From Nitratireductor indicus C115 (GTDB lineage: Bacteria > Pseudomonadota > Alphaproteobacteria > Rhizobiales > Rhizobiaceae), in NCBI RefSeq assembly GCF_000300515.1, contig NZ_AMSI01000002.1:1-64000 (forward strand): a stretch of 64,000 nucleotides of DNA, written 5' to 3'. The notes beneath the pieces were generated by a model. The model was given only the letters and a program-made list of their open reading frames with translations. It was not told the DNA's origin and made no database searches. Positions 46,987 to 55,448 of the stretch are shown here, piece after piece. The position numbers were made by a program, and so were the translations under genes. How positions within the stretch are numbered: position 1 is the stretch's first letter; each line of letters begins with the position of its first letter.

Positions 46987-48074
46987 GACATCGTCCCCCC
47001 TTGAGCAGCCATCAATGCGGCGGCAATCTCCGGCTTGTGCTTGCGAAATGCGGAGCGCAGCGTTTCCTGCCGATCCGGCAGCGACGTCTCGCTGATACTC
47101 AGGCATCCTTCATCCGAGCGAAGCCACGTGGCATATCCGAGAGGATTTCCAAACGGCGTTACAGCGATAAAGACACTGCCTTGGCGCATTTGGTCGAACA
47201 CAGTTGTGTATCGTATCAGGATGTTTTCATTGGCCAGGTGTTCGCAAGCGAAGATGTCCAGAAGGACCATCGCACCGATCTGGCGATAGGCAGAGAGTTT
47301 GTCACTCTGCGTCGGCAGGGCCGGCAGCAATCTGGGAAATTCCTTTGGGGATAGATCTGCGATGATCGCAGAAAACGAAAACTCTCCCCTGCCCCGCCAG
47401 CGAAACAAGTCTTCAAGGAAAGCAGCGCTGCGATCTCTAAACGCGTGTGCGAGCAATCGGGCGGGGGGATAATTCCAGCGATAATTCACGCATCTGGCAT
47501 CATCATTAAGAGCATCCAGCAAACCCTGTGCATCGCCGCCAAGATAGGCAGCATTTTCCTGATGCCATGCGCACTCTACAACAGCATAAAGAGAGGAATC
47601 GTTCCGGTTGAGCCAGGTGAGCAGTGCATACTCGCCGAGAAAAGCGCATACTTCCCTGGCTACAGCAGGTGGAGAACTTCGAGCCGCCGCCAACTGAACC
47701 GCATGCGCAAATTCGTGCGCCACCGCGAGAAGGTCACCTGCTCTGCCTTGATAGCGACAGCTGACGAAAGCAAGTCTTCCCGCTCCTCTGTGATAGGTGA
47801 ATGGTTGAGACTGTTTACCCGGCAGATCGAGAAGGCAACGTGGCGTCGAGCGCTCTACCCGCTGTATGATATGTGTGAGCCCCGGGATTAAGTCAGCTAA
47901 AGCCAATGAGGCCAGTTTCCACGCCTGCTCTGCATCCAGTTCGACGCGATAAAGAGGTGCCGCAGGTGCGCAATCACCGCACCACCCGCAGGCCTTCAGC
48001 CTTAACAGCAGAGACAGAAGGGAGCATCTGGCAAATAAATTCTCTTGGCACCAAGAATCTATATTCGACACCAT
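46983..48074 (-). CDS. HExxH metallopeptidase-like protein with HlyC-like C-terminal segment
   Basis: A 363-residue protein of no named family that I recognise. A Cys-rich N-terminus (ACGWCGDC at 29-35) is followed by a gluzincin-type zinc site: HEFAH at 120-124 and REVCAFLGE at 140-148, recalling M3-type oligopeptidases. Residues about 262-322 (YRQIGAMVLL through SVFIAVTPFGNPLGYATW) resemble the first half of the HlyC-like protein encoded next door; the Asp-bearing second half is missing. It is the first gene of the locus. A likely job is leader removal from the peptides, because the exporter lacks a peptidase domain. ATG 48074 is chosen; a TTG 48 bases earlier is less likely. Confidence 0.72.
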   Translation of the reverse strand: MVSNIDSWCQENLFARCSLLSLLLRLKACGWCGDCAPAAPLYRVELDAEQAWKLASLALADLIPGLTHIIQRVERSTPRCLLDLPGKQSQPFTYHRGAGRLAFVSCRYQGRAGDLLAVAHEFAHAVQLAAARSSPPAVAREVCAFLGEYALLTWLNRNDSSLYAVVECAWHQENAAYLGGDAQGLLDALNDDARCVNYRWNYPPARLLAHAFRDRSAAFLEDLFRWRGRGEFSFSAIIADLSPKEFPRLLPALPTQSDKLSAYRQIGAMVLLDIFACEHLANENILIRYTTVFDQMRQGSVFIAVTPFGNPLGYATWLRSDEGCLSISETSLPDRQETLRSAFRKHKPEIAAALMAAQGGTMS

Positions 48075-48262
48075 AAAATATCTCGCAAAACAAATACAAA
48101 TTAAAATATAATCAAATATCAAATCTCGATGCTCAATGAATAGCGAAAGAAAATTAAAAATTCAAGGAGAATGACAAATACAGAAGCGTTAATTTCGAAT
48201 GTTTCTCAATTAATACTTTGATGAAAGAGAAAAAAATATCGCCCGCAATTTGCGAATTGGGG
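48075..48262. promoter_or_regulatory. AT-rich divergent leader
   Basis: Bases 48061-48240 contain 46 G+C of 180 by hand count (about 26%), far below the surrounding DNA. On the minus strand TTGAAT followed after 16 bases by CTATTC (about 48136-48163) is a weak candidate promoter for the exporter/peptide locus. No gene is visible here. Confidence 0.45.
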
Positions 48263-48290
48263 TTGCACCCTATGACTGCTATCCTATATA
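48263..48290 (+). promoter_or_regulatory. Candidate promoter of speDE
   Basis: TTGCAC, 16 bases, then TATATA, ending 50 bases before the speD ATG. It is close to the alphaproteobacterial housekeeping consensus and is the best match in this gap. Confidence 0.5.
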
Positions 48291-48340
48291 CGGGCCGCGC
48301 CTGAATGGTCAGGCCACATCTGCTGGTTGGAGAGGACGCC

Positions 48341-48820
48341 ATGTCGCACGACGCCCTTTTCCAATTGGGGATGGATTCAGTTGTACTGAACACCGCCCAA
48401 AAGGAAGAAACAGTCGCTCCGCAGCCCGTTCTGGCGGTCTGCGAAGACAAAGATCACTTTATCGAGAAGGACGGTGTCTTATGCGCCGGTTCCCATCTCA
48501 TCGTTGACCTGTTCGAGGCGGAGCGCCTCGATGATTTGCCCTATATCCAGAAAACTCTGGTGAAATGTGTCGAGGAGGCCGGCGCCACCTTGCTCCATAT
48601 TCATTTGCACCCGTTCGAGCCCAATGGCGGCGTGAGCGGTGTGGCGGTGCTTGCGGAGAGCCACATTTCGATCCACTCCTGGCCCGAGCGCGGCTATGCC
48701 GCACTCGACATCTTCATGTGCGGAGATGCAAAGCCCGAGCTATGCATCGATGTGCTGCGCCAGGCGTTCGTGCCCGGGCGCATGGAGGTGCAGGAACTCC
48801 TGCGGGGACGAAGCGCATGA
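48341..48820 (+). CDS. speD: S-adenosylmethionine decarboxylase proenzyme
   Basis: A 159-residue pyruvoyl enzyme that makes decarboxylated SAM for spermidine synthesis. Self-cleavage is expected between Glu106 and Ser107 in AESHISIHSWPERGYA; the downstream His and the active-site Cys in LDIFMCGDA are present. The first ~30 residues extend beyond the usual bacterial class (about 125-135 residues). ATG at 48341 follows GGAGAGGAC; an earlier ATG at 48305 has no such site. Its stop overlaps the speE start. Confidence 0.92.
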   Translation: MSHDALFQLGMDSVVLNTAQKEETVAPQPVLAVCEDKDHFIEKDGVLCAGSHLIVDLFEAERLDDLPYIQKTLVKCVEEAGATLLHIHLHPFEPNGGVSGVAVLAESHISIHSWPERGYAALDIFMCGDAKPELCIDVLRQAFVPGRMEVQELLRGRSA

Positions 48821-49680
48821 CGGACAAGAAGGCCGTTTCCGAGACGCTCCACAAGGGCGTGCGCGTCACCTTCGAGGCAGACGAAGTGCTTTACGAGGAG
48901 ACAACCGGTCACCACCGGTTGTCACTCATCAGCAACCGCTTGTTCGGCAAGCTGCTCATGCTTGACGGGGCGGTGCAGGTCACCAGCGCCGACGAATTCA
49001 TGTATCACGAGATGATGGCCCATGTGCCGCTTACGGCGCATGCCGATCCGTCTCGCGTGTTGATCATCGGCGGTGGCGATTGCGGTCTGGCCGAAGAAGT
49101 CTTGAAGCATGAGCGGGTCAAGTCGCTGACGCAGATCGAGATCGATGCTTCCGTTGTCGAATTCTCGCGCGAGCATTTTTCGGAATTCAACGCTCCTGTT
49201 TTCTCCGATGACCGCTTTCGTGTGGAAATCGCCGACGGAGCGGCATTTGCTGCCGAAACTAGCGAGCGCTTCGATGTCATTCTGGTCGATTCGACTGATC
49301 CGAGCGGGCCTGGTGCCGTGCTTTTTACGCCTGAGTTCTACACGAACATGCGGCGCATCCTGCGTCCGGGCGGAATTCTGGTGACGCAGAACGGCGTTCC
49401 TTTTCTGCAACCCGGGGAATTCCAGACAGCCATGGCATCGCTTTCCGATATTTTCCCGGTCTCCAGCTGTTACCTTGTCGCTGTTCCCACATATTTCGGC
49501 GGTCACATGACGTTGGGATGGTCTTCGGATGATCGGGCTTCCCTCGACATCGATGAGGCAATCCTGGCCGAACGGTCGAAAGACATTGAGACCCGCTATT
49601 ATACGCCAGCGGTTCACAAGGCTGCGTTCGCCCTGCCCCGTTTCATCGAGATGCTGAGGGCAGAAGCCGTTCGCGCGTGA
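48817..49680 (+). CDS. speE: Spermidine synthase (polyamine aminopropyltransferase)
   Basis: A 287-residue aminopropyltransferase. The decarboxylated-SAM site reads GGGDCGLAEEVLKH (Cys where most have Gly), with acidic residues in QIEIDASVVE; the catalytic Asp is in VDSTDPSGPGAVLF, and YHEMMAHVPL forms the polyamine pocket. It works directly with SpeD, to which it is coupled by an ATGA overlap. A strong intrinsic terminator follows. Confidence 0.94.
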   Translation: MTDKKAVSETLHKGVRVTFEADEVLYEETTGHHRLSLISNRLFGKLLMLDGAVQVTSADEFMYHEMMAHVPLTAHADPSRVLIIGGGDCGLAEEVLKHERVKSLTQIEIDASVVEFSREHFSEFNAPVFSDDRFRVEIADGAAFAAETSERFDVILVDSTDPSGPGAVLFTPEFYTNMRRILRPGGILVTQNGVPFLQPGEFQTAMASLSDIFPVSSCYLVAVPTYFGGHMTLGWSSDDRASLDIDEAILAERSKDIETRYYTPAVHKAAFALPRFIEMLRAEAVRA

Positions 49681-49725
49681 GTGCACTGCGGCCAACCCTT
49701 GCGAACCCTGCGGGGAAAACAACAT

Positions 49726-49760
49726 AAGGGCGGTGGGAAGTTCACCAGCCGCCCTTTTTT
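49726..49760 (+). terminator. Intrinsic terminator after speE
   Basis: AAGGGCGG and CCGCCCTT pair around a 15-base loop and run into TTTT. It is 46 bases after the speE stop. Confidence 0.85.
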
Positions 49761-49771
49761 CGAGGATAAGT

Positions 49772-50407
49772 TCACGCAGCGCCGACGAAATAGGGAAGTT
49801 TCGCCGCCATGGCGAGGTCCTTTTCCTGCATACGGCAATAGGCACGGCGTCTCTCCACGCGCGCAATATAGTCCAGAAAAATCCTTTTGCGCGGCAGCGT
49901 GTTCAGGAAGTTCATCATGTAGTTGATCGAGCTCGCAAGCTGGATATCGGCTGCCGAAAAGCGTGCGCCAGCCGCATAGGGATTGCGGACCAGATGCGCC
50001 TCGATGAAAGCAAGAGCCTCCTCATAGGAGCCGAAAGGGTAGTTCCTCCTATCATAGGATAACCCAAGACCGTGCGCCGTTACGGCGGGGTCGAGCACGG
50101 CGTCGCAATAGACGATCATCCTGTAATAGGCAGCCCGTTCGGCCGGTTTGTCCGCCGGTGGAACCAGCCCCGCATGAGCAAACCGATCGGCCAGGTAAAG
50201 AATGATCGCCGCTCTTTCGGTCACGACGATGTTTCCATCCTCGATGGCGGGCACTTTCTTGCTTGGTTGGATCTTGCGATAGGCCTCCGGCACGCCCTGC
50301 TTGGCGCGCACATCCACGAGCACGATCCGATAAGGCTCGCCGATTTCCTCGAGCAGCCAGAGAATGCCAGACGAGCGCGACCAGGGCGCATGGTAGAAGC
50401 GTATCAA
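49772..50407 (-). CDS. Glutathione S-transferase-like protein
   Basis: A 211-residue protein. The N-terminal thioredoxin-like domain reads IRFYHAPWSRSSGILWLLEEIG, with Ser in the GSH-activating region and the cis-Pro in KKVPAIEDG, then TERAAIILYLADRF. The C-terminal helical domain follows. Substrate is unknown. Start TTG at 50407 is chosen since GAGG lies 6 bases upstream and no ATG is available; a long upstream extension in frame is not plausible. It is separated from the BMP operon by that operon's terminator. Confidence 0.85.
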   Translation of the reverse strand: MIRFYHAPWSRSSGILWLLEEIGEPYRIVLVDVRAKQGVPEAYRKIQPSKKVPAIEDGNIVVTERAAIILYLADRFAHAGLVPPADKPAERAAYYRMIVYCDAVLDPAVTAHGLGLSYDRRNYPFGSYEEALAFIEAHLVRNPYAAGARFSAADIQLASSINYMMNFLNTLPRKRIFLDYIARVERRRAYCRMQEKDLAMAAKLPYFVGAA

Positions 50408-50516
50408 GCGGAGCCTCGCATAACGCGCGCCAACCCCAACAGTCGGCGCGAAATACTGGCCCCCCACATGATCCGCGAAATGCGGATGCAAGCTGATCGA
50501 GCACTGATTCACGAGG

Positions 50517-50546
50517 CAAAAAAAAGGCGGCCCGCAGACCGCCTTT
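50517..50546 (-). terminator. Intrinsic terminator of the BMP transporter operon
   Basis: On the minus strand AAAGGCGG and CCGCCTTT enclose an 8-base loop and are followed by eight T. It lies 25 bases after the substrate-binding-protein stop. Confidence 0.88.
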
Positions 50547-50570
50547 CGAAATCACGCGTTCTGCAAAGAG

Positions 50571-51647
50571 TTACTTCGGCAGTTCGCCATCCACGCCCTT
50601 AACGTAGAAATTCATGCCGAGAACTTCGCCATCCGGTGCGACCTTGCCCTCCTCGAGCCAGAGCGTTCCATCCTGCTTGTAAACGGGACCGGTGAAGGGG
50701 TTGAAGCCTTCATCCTTGATCTTCTTTTCGGTCGCCTCAGCAAGCGCCTTCACATCATCGGGCATGTTCATGTAGGGAGCCATCTTCACATGCCCCGCCT
50801 TCATGCCGCCCCAGACATCGCTCTGCTTCCAGGTACCGTCCATGACCTCCTGCACACGCTCGATATAATACGGCCCCCAATCGTCGACGATCGAGGTCAG
50901 CTGCGTCTCAGGCGCGAACTTGATCATGTCGGACGCTTGTCCGAAGCCCTTGATGCCCCGCTCGGCGGCTACCTGCAGCGGCGCGGTGGAATCGGTGTGC
51001 TGCGTGATGATGTCGACGCCCTGGTCGAGAAGCGCCTTGGCTGCGTCAGCTTCCTTGCCCGCATCAAACCAGGTATTGGCCCACACGATCTTCACCTTGA
51101 AGTCGGGATTGACCGACTGCGCGCCTAGCATGAAGGCATTGATGCCCATCACGACCTCGGGGATCGGGAAGGAGGCGATATAACCGGCCACGCCCGTCTT
51201 GGACATCTTCGCGGCAATCACACCCTGCACGTAGCGGCCTTCATGAAAGCGCGAATTATACGTCGAGACATTTGGATGATCGCGCTTGAAGCCCGTCGCA
51301 TGCTCGAACTTTATGTCCGGAAACTTGGCGGCGACCTTCTGTACCGGATCCATGAAGCCGAAGGAGGTCGCAAAGATGATATCGCAGCCCGAACGCGCAA
51401 AGCGCTCAAGCGCGCGCTCTGTATCGGCGCCTTCAGGCACGCTCTCCAGATAGGCCGTCTCCACCTTGTCGCCGAAATGCTTCTCCACATCCAGAAGCCC
51501 CTGGTGGTGCTGGTAGGAATAGCCGAAATCGCCAATCGGACCGACGTAGATCCAGCAGGCTTTCGTCTTGTCCTGCGCAAGCGAAGGCGATGCCGCAAAA
51601 GCGAGAGCCGCCGTGCTCGCGGCCAGGGCTAGAAGCAGTTTTCTCAT
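50571..51647 (-). CDS. BMP-family ABC transporter substrate-binding protein
   Basis: A 358-residue periplasmic protein of the Bmp/Med family. The signal peptide (residues 1-25, ending PSLA) is clear. The mature start KACWIYVGPIGDFGYSYQHHQG and the ligand region ITQHTDSTAPLQVAAERGIKGFGQ match purine-nucleoside or riboflavin-type binders. It is the last gene of the ATPase-permease-permease operon, 43 bases after the second permease. Binding of a nucleoside or nucleobase is inferred from the family. Confidence 0.9.
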   Translation of the reverse strand: MRKLLLALAASTAALAFAASPSLAQDKTKACWIYVGPIGDFGYSYQHHQGLLDVEKHFGDKVETAYLESVPEGADTERALERFARSGCDIIFATSFGFMDPVQKVAAKFPDIKFEHATGFKRDHPNVSTYNSRFHEGRYVQGVIAAKMSKTGVAGYIASFPIPEVVMGINAFMLGAQSVNPDFKVKIVWANTWFDAGKEADAAKALLDQGVDIITQHTDSTAPLQVAAERGIKGFGQASDMIKFAPETQLTSIVDDWGPYYIERVQEVMDGTWKQSDVWGGMKAGHVKMAPYMNMPDDVKALAEATEKKIKDEGFNPFTGPVYKQDGTLWLEEGKVAPDGEVLGMNFYVKGVDGELPK

Positions 51648-51690
51648 GTTTGACGTTCCTTTTGGTTTGTTGCTGAGCCCCCGGCAACCG

Positions 51691-52605
51691 TCATCGTGCC
51701 GGAACGAATGGTCGCCCGAGGCAGGCTGGCGTATTGACCATCGTCAGCCTCCTGTTGCGGGAGATTAGAACAAGAACCACGACCGTTGCCAGATAGGGAA
51801 GCGCTGTCAGGAACTGCGAGGGAATGGACACCCCGATTACCTGTGCATGAAGCTGGCCGATGGACACGGCTCCGAAGAGATAGGCGCCCGCCAAAACGCG
51901 CCATGGGCGCCAAGAGGCAAAAACCACGAGCGCAAGTGCGATCCAGCCCCTGCCCGCCGTCATGTTCTCGATCCATTGTGGTGTGTAGACGAGCGACAGA
52001 TAGGCCCCGGCCAGCCCCGCGCAGGCACCACCGAAGGCGACAGCCGCATACCGTATCGCGATCACGCGAATGCCCAATGCATGGGCCGAATCGTGATTGT
52101 CCCCGACCGAACGCAAGGTGAGGCCGGCTCTTGTGAAGAACAGAAAATACGACACCCCTGCCACCAGAACGATGGAGATGTAGAACAAGGGATCCTGCGC
52201 AAACAGAAACCGTCCCACATAGGGAATTTCGGACAGAACCGGAATGGAGATCGTGCCAAGCTTTACGCCCGGCATGCCGATGAAGGCTTCGCCGATCATG
52301 CCGGATACGCCAAGCCCCAGAAGCGTCAGCGCAAGGCCGGTCGCCACCTGGTTGGTCACGAGCGACAAGGTGAGGAAACCGAAGAGGAGCGAAAAAGCCG
52401 CTCCCACAAGAATTGCCGCCAGCACACCCAGCCATGGCGAGCCGGTCGTCACCGCGACGCCGAACCCGGTGACGGCCCCCATGACCATCATGCCTTCGAC
52501 GCCAAGATTGAGCACGCCGGAGCGTTCGACGACCAGTTCGCCTATAGCGGCGATCAGGAGCGGCGTCGCGGCGGTGGCAATCGTTATGAGGACGGATTCA
52601 AGCAT
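51691..52605 (-). CDS. BMP-type ABC transporter permease 2
   Basis: A 304-residue BPD_transp_2 permease with about eight hydrophobic helices. LLIAAIGELVVERSGVLNLGVEGMM at the N-terminus is the signature of nucleoside-type permeases of this class (NupQ-like), and GIRVIAIRYAAVAFGGACAGLAGAY is the conserved cytoplasmic loop. ATG at 52605 overlaps the end of the first permease gene by 8 bases. Confidence 0.9.
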   Translation of the reverse strand: MLESVLITIATAATPLLIAAIGELVVERSGVLNLGVEGMMVMGAVTGFGVAVTTGSPWLGVLAAILVGAAFSLLFGFLTLSLVTNQVATGLALTLLGLGVSGMIGEAFIGMPGVKLGTISIPVLSEIPYVGRFLFAQDPLFYISIVLVAGVSYFLFFTRAGLTLRSVGDNHDSAHALGIRVIAIRYAAVAFGGACAGLAGAYLSLVYTPQWIENMTAGRGWIALALVVFASWRPWRVLAGAYLFGAVSIGQLHAQVIGVSIPSQFLTALPYLATVVVLVLISRNRRLTMVNTPACLGRPFVPAR

Positions 52606-53707
52606 TGGTTTCGGCTCCCGTCTCGCCTGTCTTCGCCACTGACAGGCCAACAAGCCGGATACGATAGTGAATGAGCGTATCGCATCCCAGAACGAAGAAG
52701 AGCAGCATGCCCTGAAAGGCGCGTGCAGCCTTGTCCGACAGGCCGATGGATATCTGTGCAGCCTCCCCCCCCAGATAGGACAGCGCGAGAACGAAGCCTG
52801 CCGCGACGATGCCGAGCGGATTGAGACGCCCCAGAAAGGCAACGATGATGGCGGTGAAACCATAGCCCGGCGAGATGGCGGGCTGAAGCTGCCCGATGGC
52901 GCCCGAAACCTCGGAAATGCCTGCAAGCCCCGCAAGCGCCCCCGAAATCAGGAACGACACCATCACCATGTGTGAGGCGCTGAACCCGGCAAAGCGCCCT
53001 GCCCTCGGGCTTTGGCCAAGAACCCGGATTTCAAATCCCTTCAACGTCTTGCGAAGCACGAACCACAGGATAACCGCAGCAAGGAGCGCGAACACGATGC
53101 CCCAGTTCGCACGGCCAGCGGACGGCATCAACTCGGGCAGGATGGCAAAGGCGTGGAAATCCCGTGTCTCGGGAAAATTCATGCCCCCCGGATCGCGCCA
53201 GGGCCCGCGCACGAGCCAGTCGAGAAAGAGCTGAGCCACATAGACGAGCATCAGGCTGGTCAGGATTTCATTGGTGTTGAAGCGTGCTTTCAGGAAAGCG
53301 GGTACGGATGCGTAGGCGGCCCCGCCGATCATGCCCATGATAAGCATGAGGGGCAAAACGAGTACATTCTGGAAATCGGGAAAGACCACCGGAAGGATGC
53401 CGCCGGCAATGGCGCCCGCGATGAACTGGCCTTCGGCGCCAATATTCCAGTTGTTGGAAAGAAAACAGACCGAAAGCCCCACCGCTATGAGTATGAGTGG
53501 CGCAGCCTTGATGGCCAGTTCGTGCAGGGACCAGGTCTCGCGCAAAGGGTCTATGAAATAGTAGTAGAGCGCATCGAGCGGGTTCTTGCCGAGCACGGAA
53601 AACATGATCGCACCGGCGATCATCGTCAGGGCAAGCGCGATCAGCGGCGATACGGCACTGAAGAATGCAGAATGTTGCGGGCGCTTGACGAGTTGGAGCC
53701 GCATCAT
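52598..53707 (-). CDS. BMP-type ABC transporter permease 1
   Basis: A 369-residue partner permease (NupP-like) with about nine to ten hydrophobic helices. LSNNWNIGAEGQFIAGAIAGG is the conserved N-terminal motif, and GFSASHMVMVSFLISGALAGLAG the coupling loop. Four-base overlap (ATGA type) with the ATPase gene. It forms the heterodimeric channel with the next gene. Confidence 0.9.
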   Translation of the reverse strand: MMRLQLVKRPQHSAFFSAVSPLIALALTMIAGAIMFSVLGKNPLDALYYYFIDPLRETWSLHELAIKAAPLILIAVGLSVCFLSNNWNIGAEGQFIAGAIAGGILPVVFPDFQNVLVLPLMLIMGMIGGAAYASVPAFLKARFNTNEILTSLMLVYVAQLFLDWLVRGPWRDPGGMNFPETRDFHAFAILPELMPSAGRANWGIVFALLAAVILWFVLRKTLKGFEIRVLGQSPRAGRFAGFSASHMVMVSFLISGALAGLAGISEVSGAIGQLQPAISPGYGFTAIIVAFLGRLNPLGIVAAGFVLALSYLGGEAAQISIGLSDKAARAFQGMLLFFVLGCDTLIHYRIRLVGLSVAKTGETGAETNA

Positions 53708-55275
53708 GCCTTCTCCAGTGCTTCGCTTGCATGGCGTTCGGGCATGGCACCGCCCATGAGGAGACCGATCTTCTCGAAAGTCGCCTCACTGATGGGCACC
53801 GGCGCCGAAAGGCGGCCGTCATGCATGACGGCTATCGCGTCGGACATCTCGAACAGCTCATCCAGATCCTGGCTTATGACAAGAACCGCCGATCCGCTTC
53901 GCGCGAGATCGATGAGGGCCTGGCGAATGCGCGCGGCAGCGCCCGCATCCACGCCCCATGTCGGCTGATTGACGATCATCACCGAGGGTTGCCGGTCCAG
54001 CTCACGTCCAATGATGAATTTCTGCAGATTGCCGCCGGAAAGTGCTGCAGCTTCGGGGTCCTCGCCGCTTTTGCGCACATCCATCATCTCCACGATGCGT
54101 TTGGCAGCCTTCGTCAGCGCGCCCGCACGCACGGTCCAGAGTGGCCCCAGCAATGAACGGGCATCGGTCTTGAAGCGCGACAGGAAAAGGTTCTCCGATA
54201 GCCGCATCTGCGGCACAGCGCCGTGTCCGAGACGCTCTTCGGGAACGAAGGCCGCGCCAAGCAGTCTCCGGCCGGAAATTCCCATACGCCCTGCGTCGCG
54301 CCCCCGTATGCGCACGCTTGCCGCATCGGCTTGCTGAATCTCGCCAGAAAGTGCCTCGAAAAGCTCGCCCTGCCCATTGCCCGCAACGCCGGCGATGCCC
54401 AGAACTTCTCCCGCGCGAACCGTCAGATCGACCTCACGCAGCGGCACGGCAAAGGGATTGGCCGCCGGCCTGCTGAGGCTGCGCGCTTCCAGAAGCGCTT
54501 CACCGATCCCGCCGGGTGCTTCCAGGCGACGAACCGCCGCCACCTCGTCACCCACCATCATGCGCGCAAGCGAAGCCGCTGTTTCCTGACGCGGATCGCA
54601 ATGAGCCACAACCTTGCCATGACGAAGAACGGTCGCCCGGTCGCAAAGCCGTTTCACTTCCTCGAGGCGATGCGAGATGTAGAGAATGGATTTACCCTCG
54701 TCGCGCAGCGTCTCGAGGGTTTCGAACAGGCGGTCCGCCTCCTGCGGGGTCAGCACGGAGGTGGGCTCGTCGAGAATGATCAGGTCCGGCTTCTGCAACA
54801 GGCAACGGATGATTTCGATGCGCTGGCGCTCACCCACCGACAGATCGCCCACATGGGCGAAGGGATCGAGTGGAAGGCCATAGGTCTTGGAAAGTTCCCG
54901 CGCCCGCTCCGCCACTTTCATGATGGGAATTTTCTCATCAAGCGAGAGCATTATGTTTTCGGCGGCAGTCAGGGCCTCGAACAGAGAAAAATGCTGGAAA
55001 ACCATGCCGATTCCGAGGTGCCTCGCAGCCCCGGGGTTGGCGATATCGACAGGTTCCCCCTTCCAGAAAATTCGGCCTTCGGCCGGCTCAAGCGCACCAA
55101 ACAGCATTTTCACGAATGTGGACTTGCCCGCGCCGTTTTCTCCCAGAAGGGCGTGAATCTCGCCCTTACCGATAGACAGGTCGATACCGTCGCAAGCCTT
55201 GAGTGCGCCGAATATCTTGGTCAGACCCTGCACGTCGAGAAGGCGTTCGCCGCCCGCGTTTCGTTCAGCCTCCAC
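53704..55275 (-). CDS. BMP-type ABC transporter duplicated ATPase
   Basis: A 523-residue ATPase with two ABC domains. The N-terminal half is complete (Walker A GENGAGKST, signature LSVGERQR, Walker B LIILDEPTSVL). The C-terminal half has GVAGNGQGE in place of Walker A, signature LSGGNLQK, and NQPTWGVDAG in place of DEPT, so it is degenerate, as usual in this RbsA/NupO-like class. GTG at 55275 follows CGGGAGCCGGA and is preferred over the upstream TTG at 55296, which has no ribosome site. Confidence 0.9.
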   Translation of the reverse strand: MEAERNAGGERLLDVQGLTKIFGALKACDGIDLSIGKGEIHALLGENGAGKSTFVKMLFGALEPAEGRIFWKGEPVDIANPGAARHLGIGMVFQHFSLFEALTAAENIMLSLDEKIPIMKVAERARELSKTYGLPLDPFAHVGDLSVGERQRIEIIRCLLQKPDLIILDEPTSVLTPQEADRLFETLETLRDEGKSILYISHRLEEVKRLCDRATVLRHGKVVAHCDPRQETAASLARMMVGDEVAAVRRLEAPGGIGEALLEARSLSRPAANPFAVPLREVDLTVRAGEVLGIAGVAGNGQGELFEALSGEIQQADAASVRIRGRDAGRMGISGRRLLGAAFVPEERLGHGAVPQMRLSENLFLSRFKTDARSLLGPLWTVRAGALTKAAKRIVEMMDVRKSGEDPEAAALSGGNLQKFIIGRELDRQPSVMIVNQPTWGVDAGAAARIRQALIDLARSGSAVLVISQDLDELFEMSDAIAVMHDGRLSAPVPISEATFEKIGLLMGGAMPERHASEALEKA

Positions 55276-55448
55276 TCCGGCTCCCGTTCTGGTCAATTTG
55301 CTTTTGTTCCCGATCCGATCTTAGGCGGACAGTTTTCCCGCGTATTAGTCATGCTTTGCTTGAAAGAGATTCATGCTCAGCAGAAAAGTGCAGAATAGTC
55401 CATTTCCCGAAGTGATAAATCACGCTCCATCCACATGGATAGCCGGCT

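Noticed and set aside
46987-47106. Longer 184-residue form of the HlyC-like protein
   Set aside because: The extra 40 residues overlap the peptidase end and do not resemble HlyC; the ATG at 46986 has a GGGGGG ribosome site and places the catalytic His at position 23 as in HlyC.
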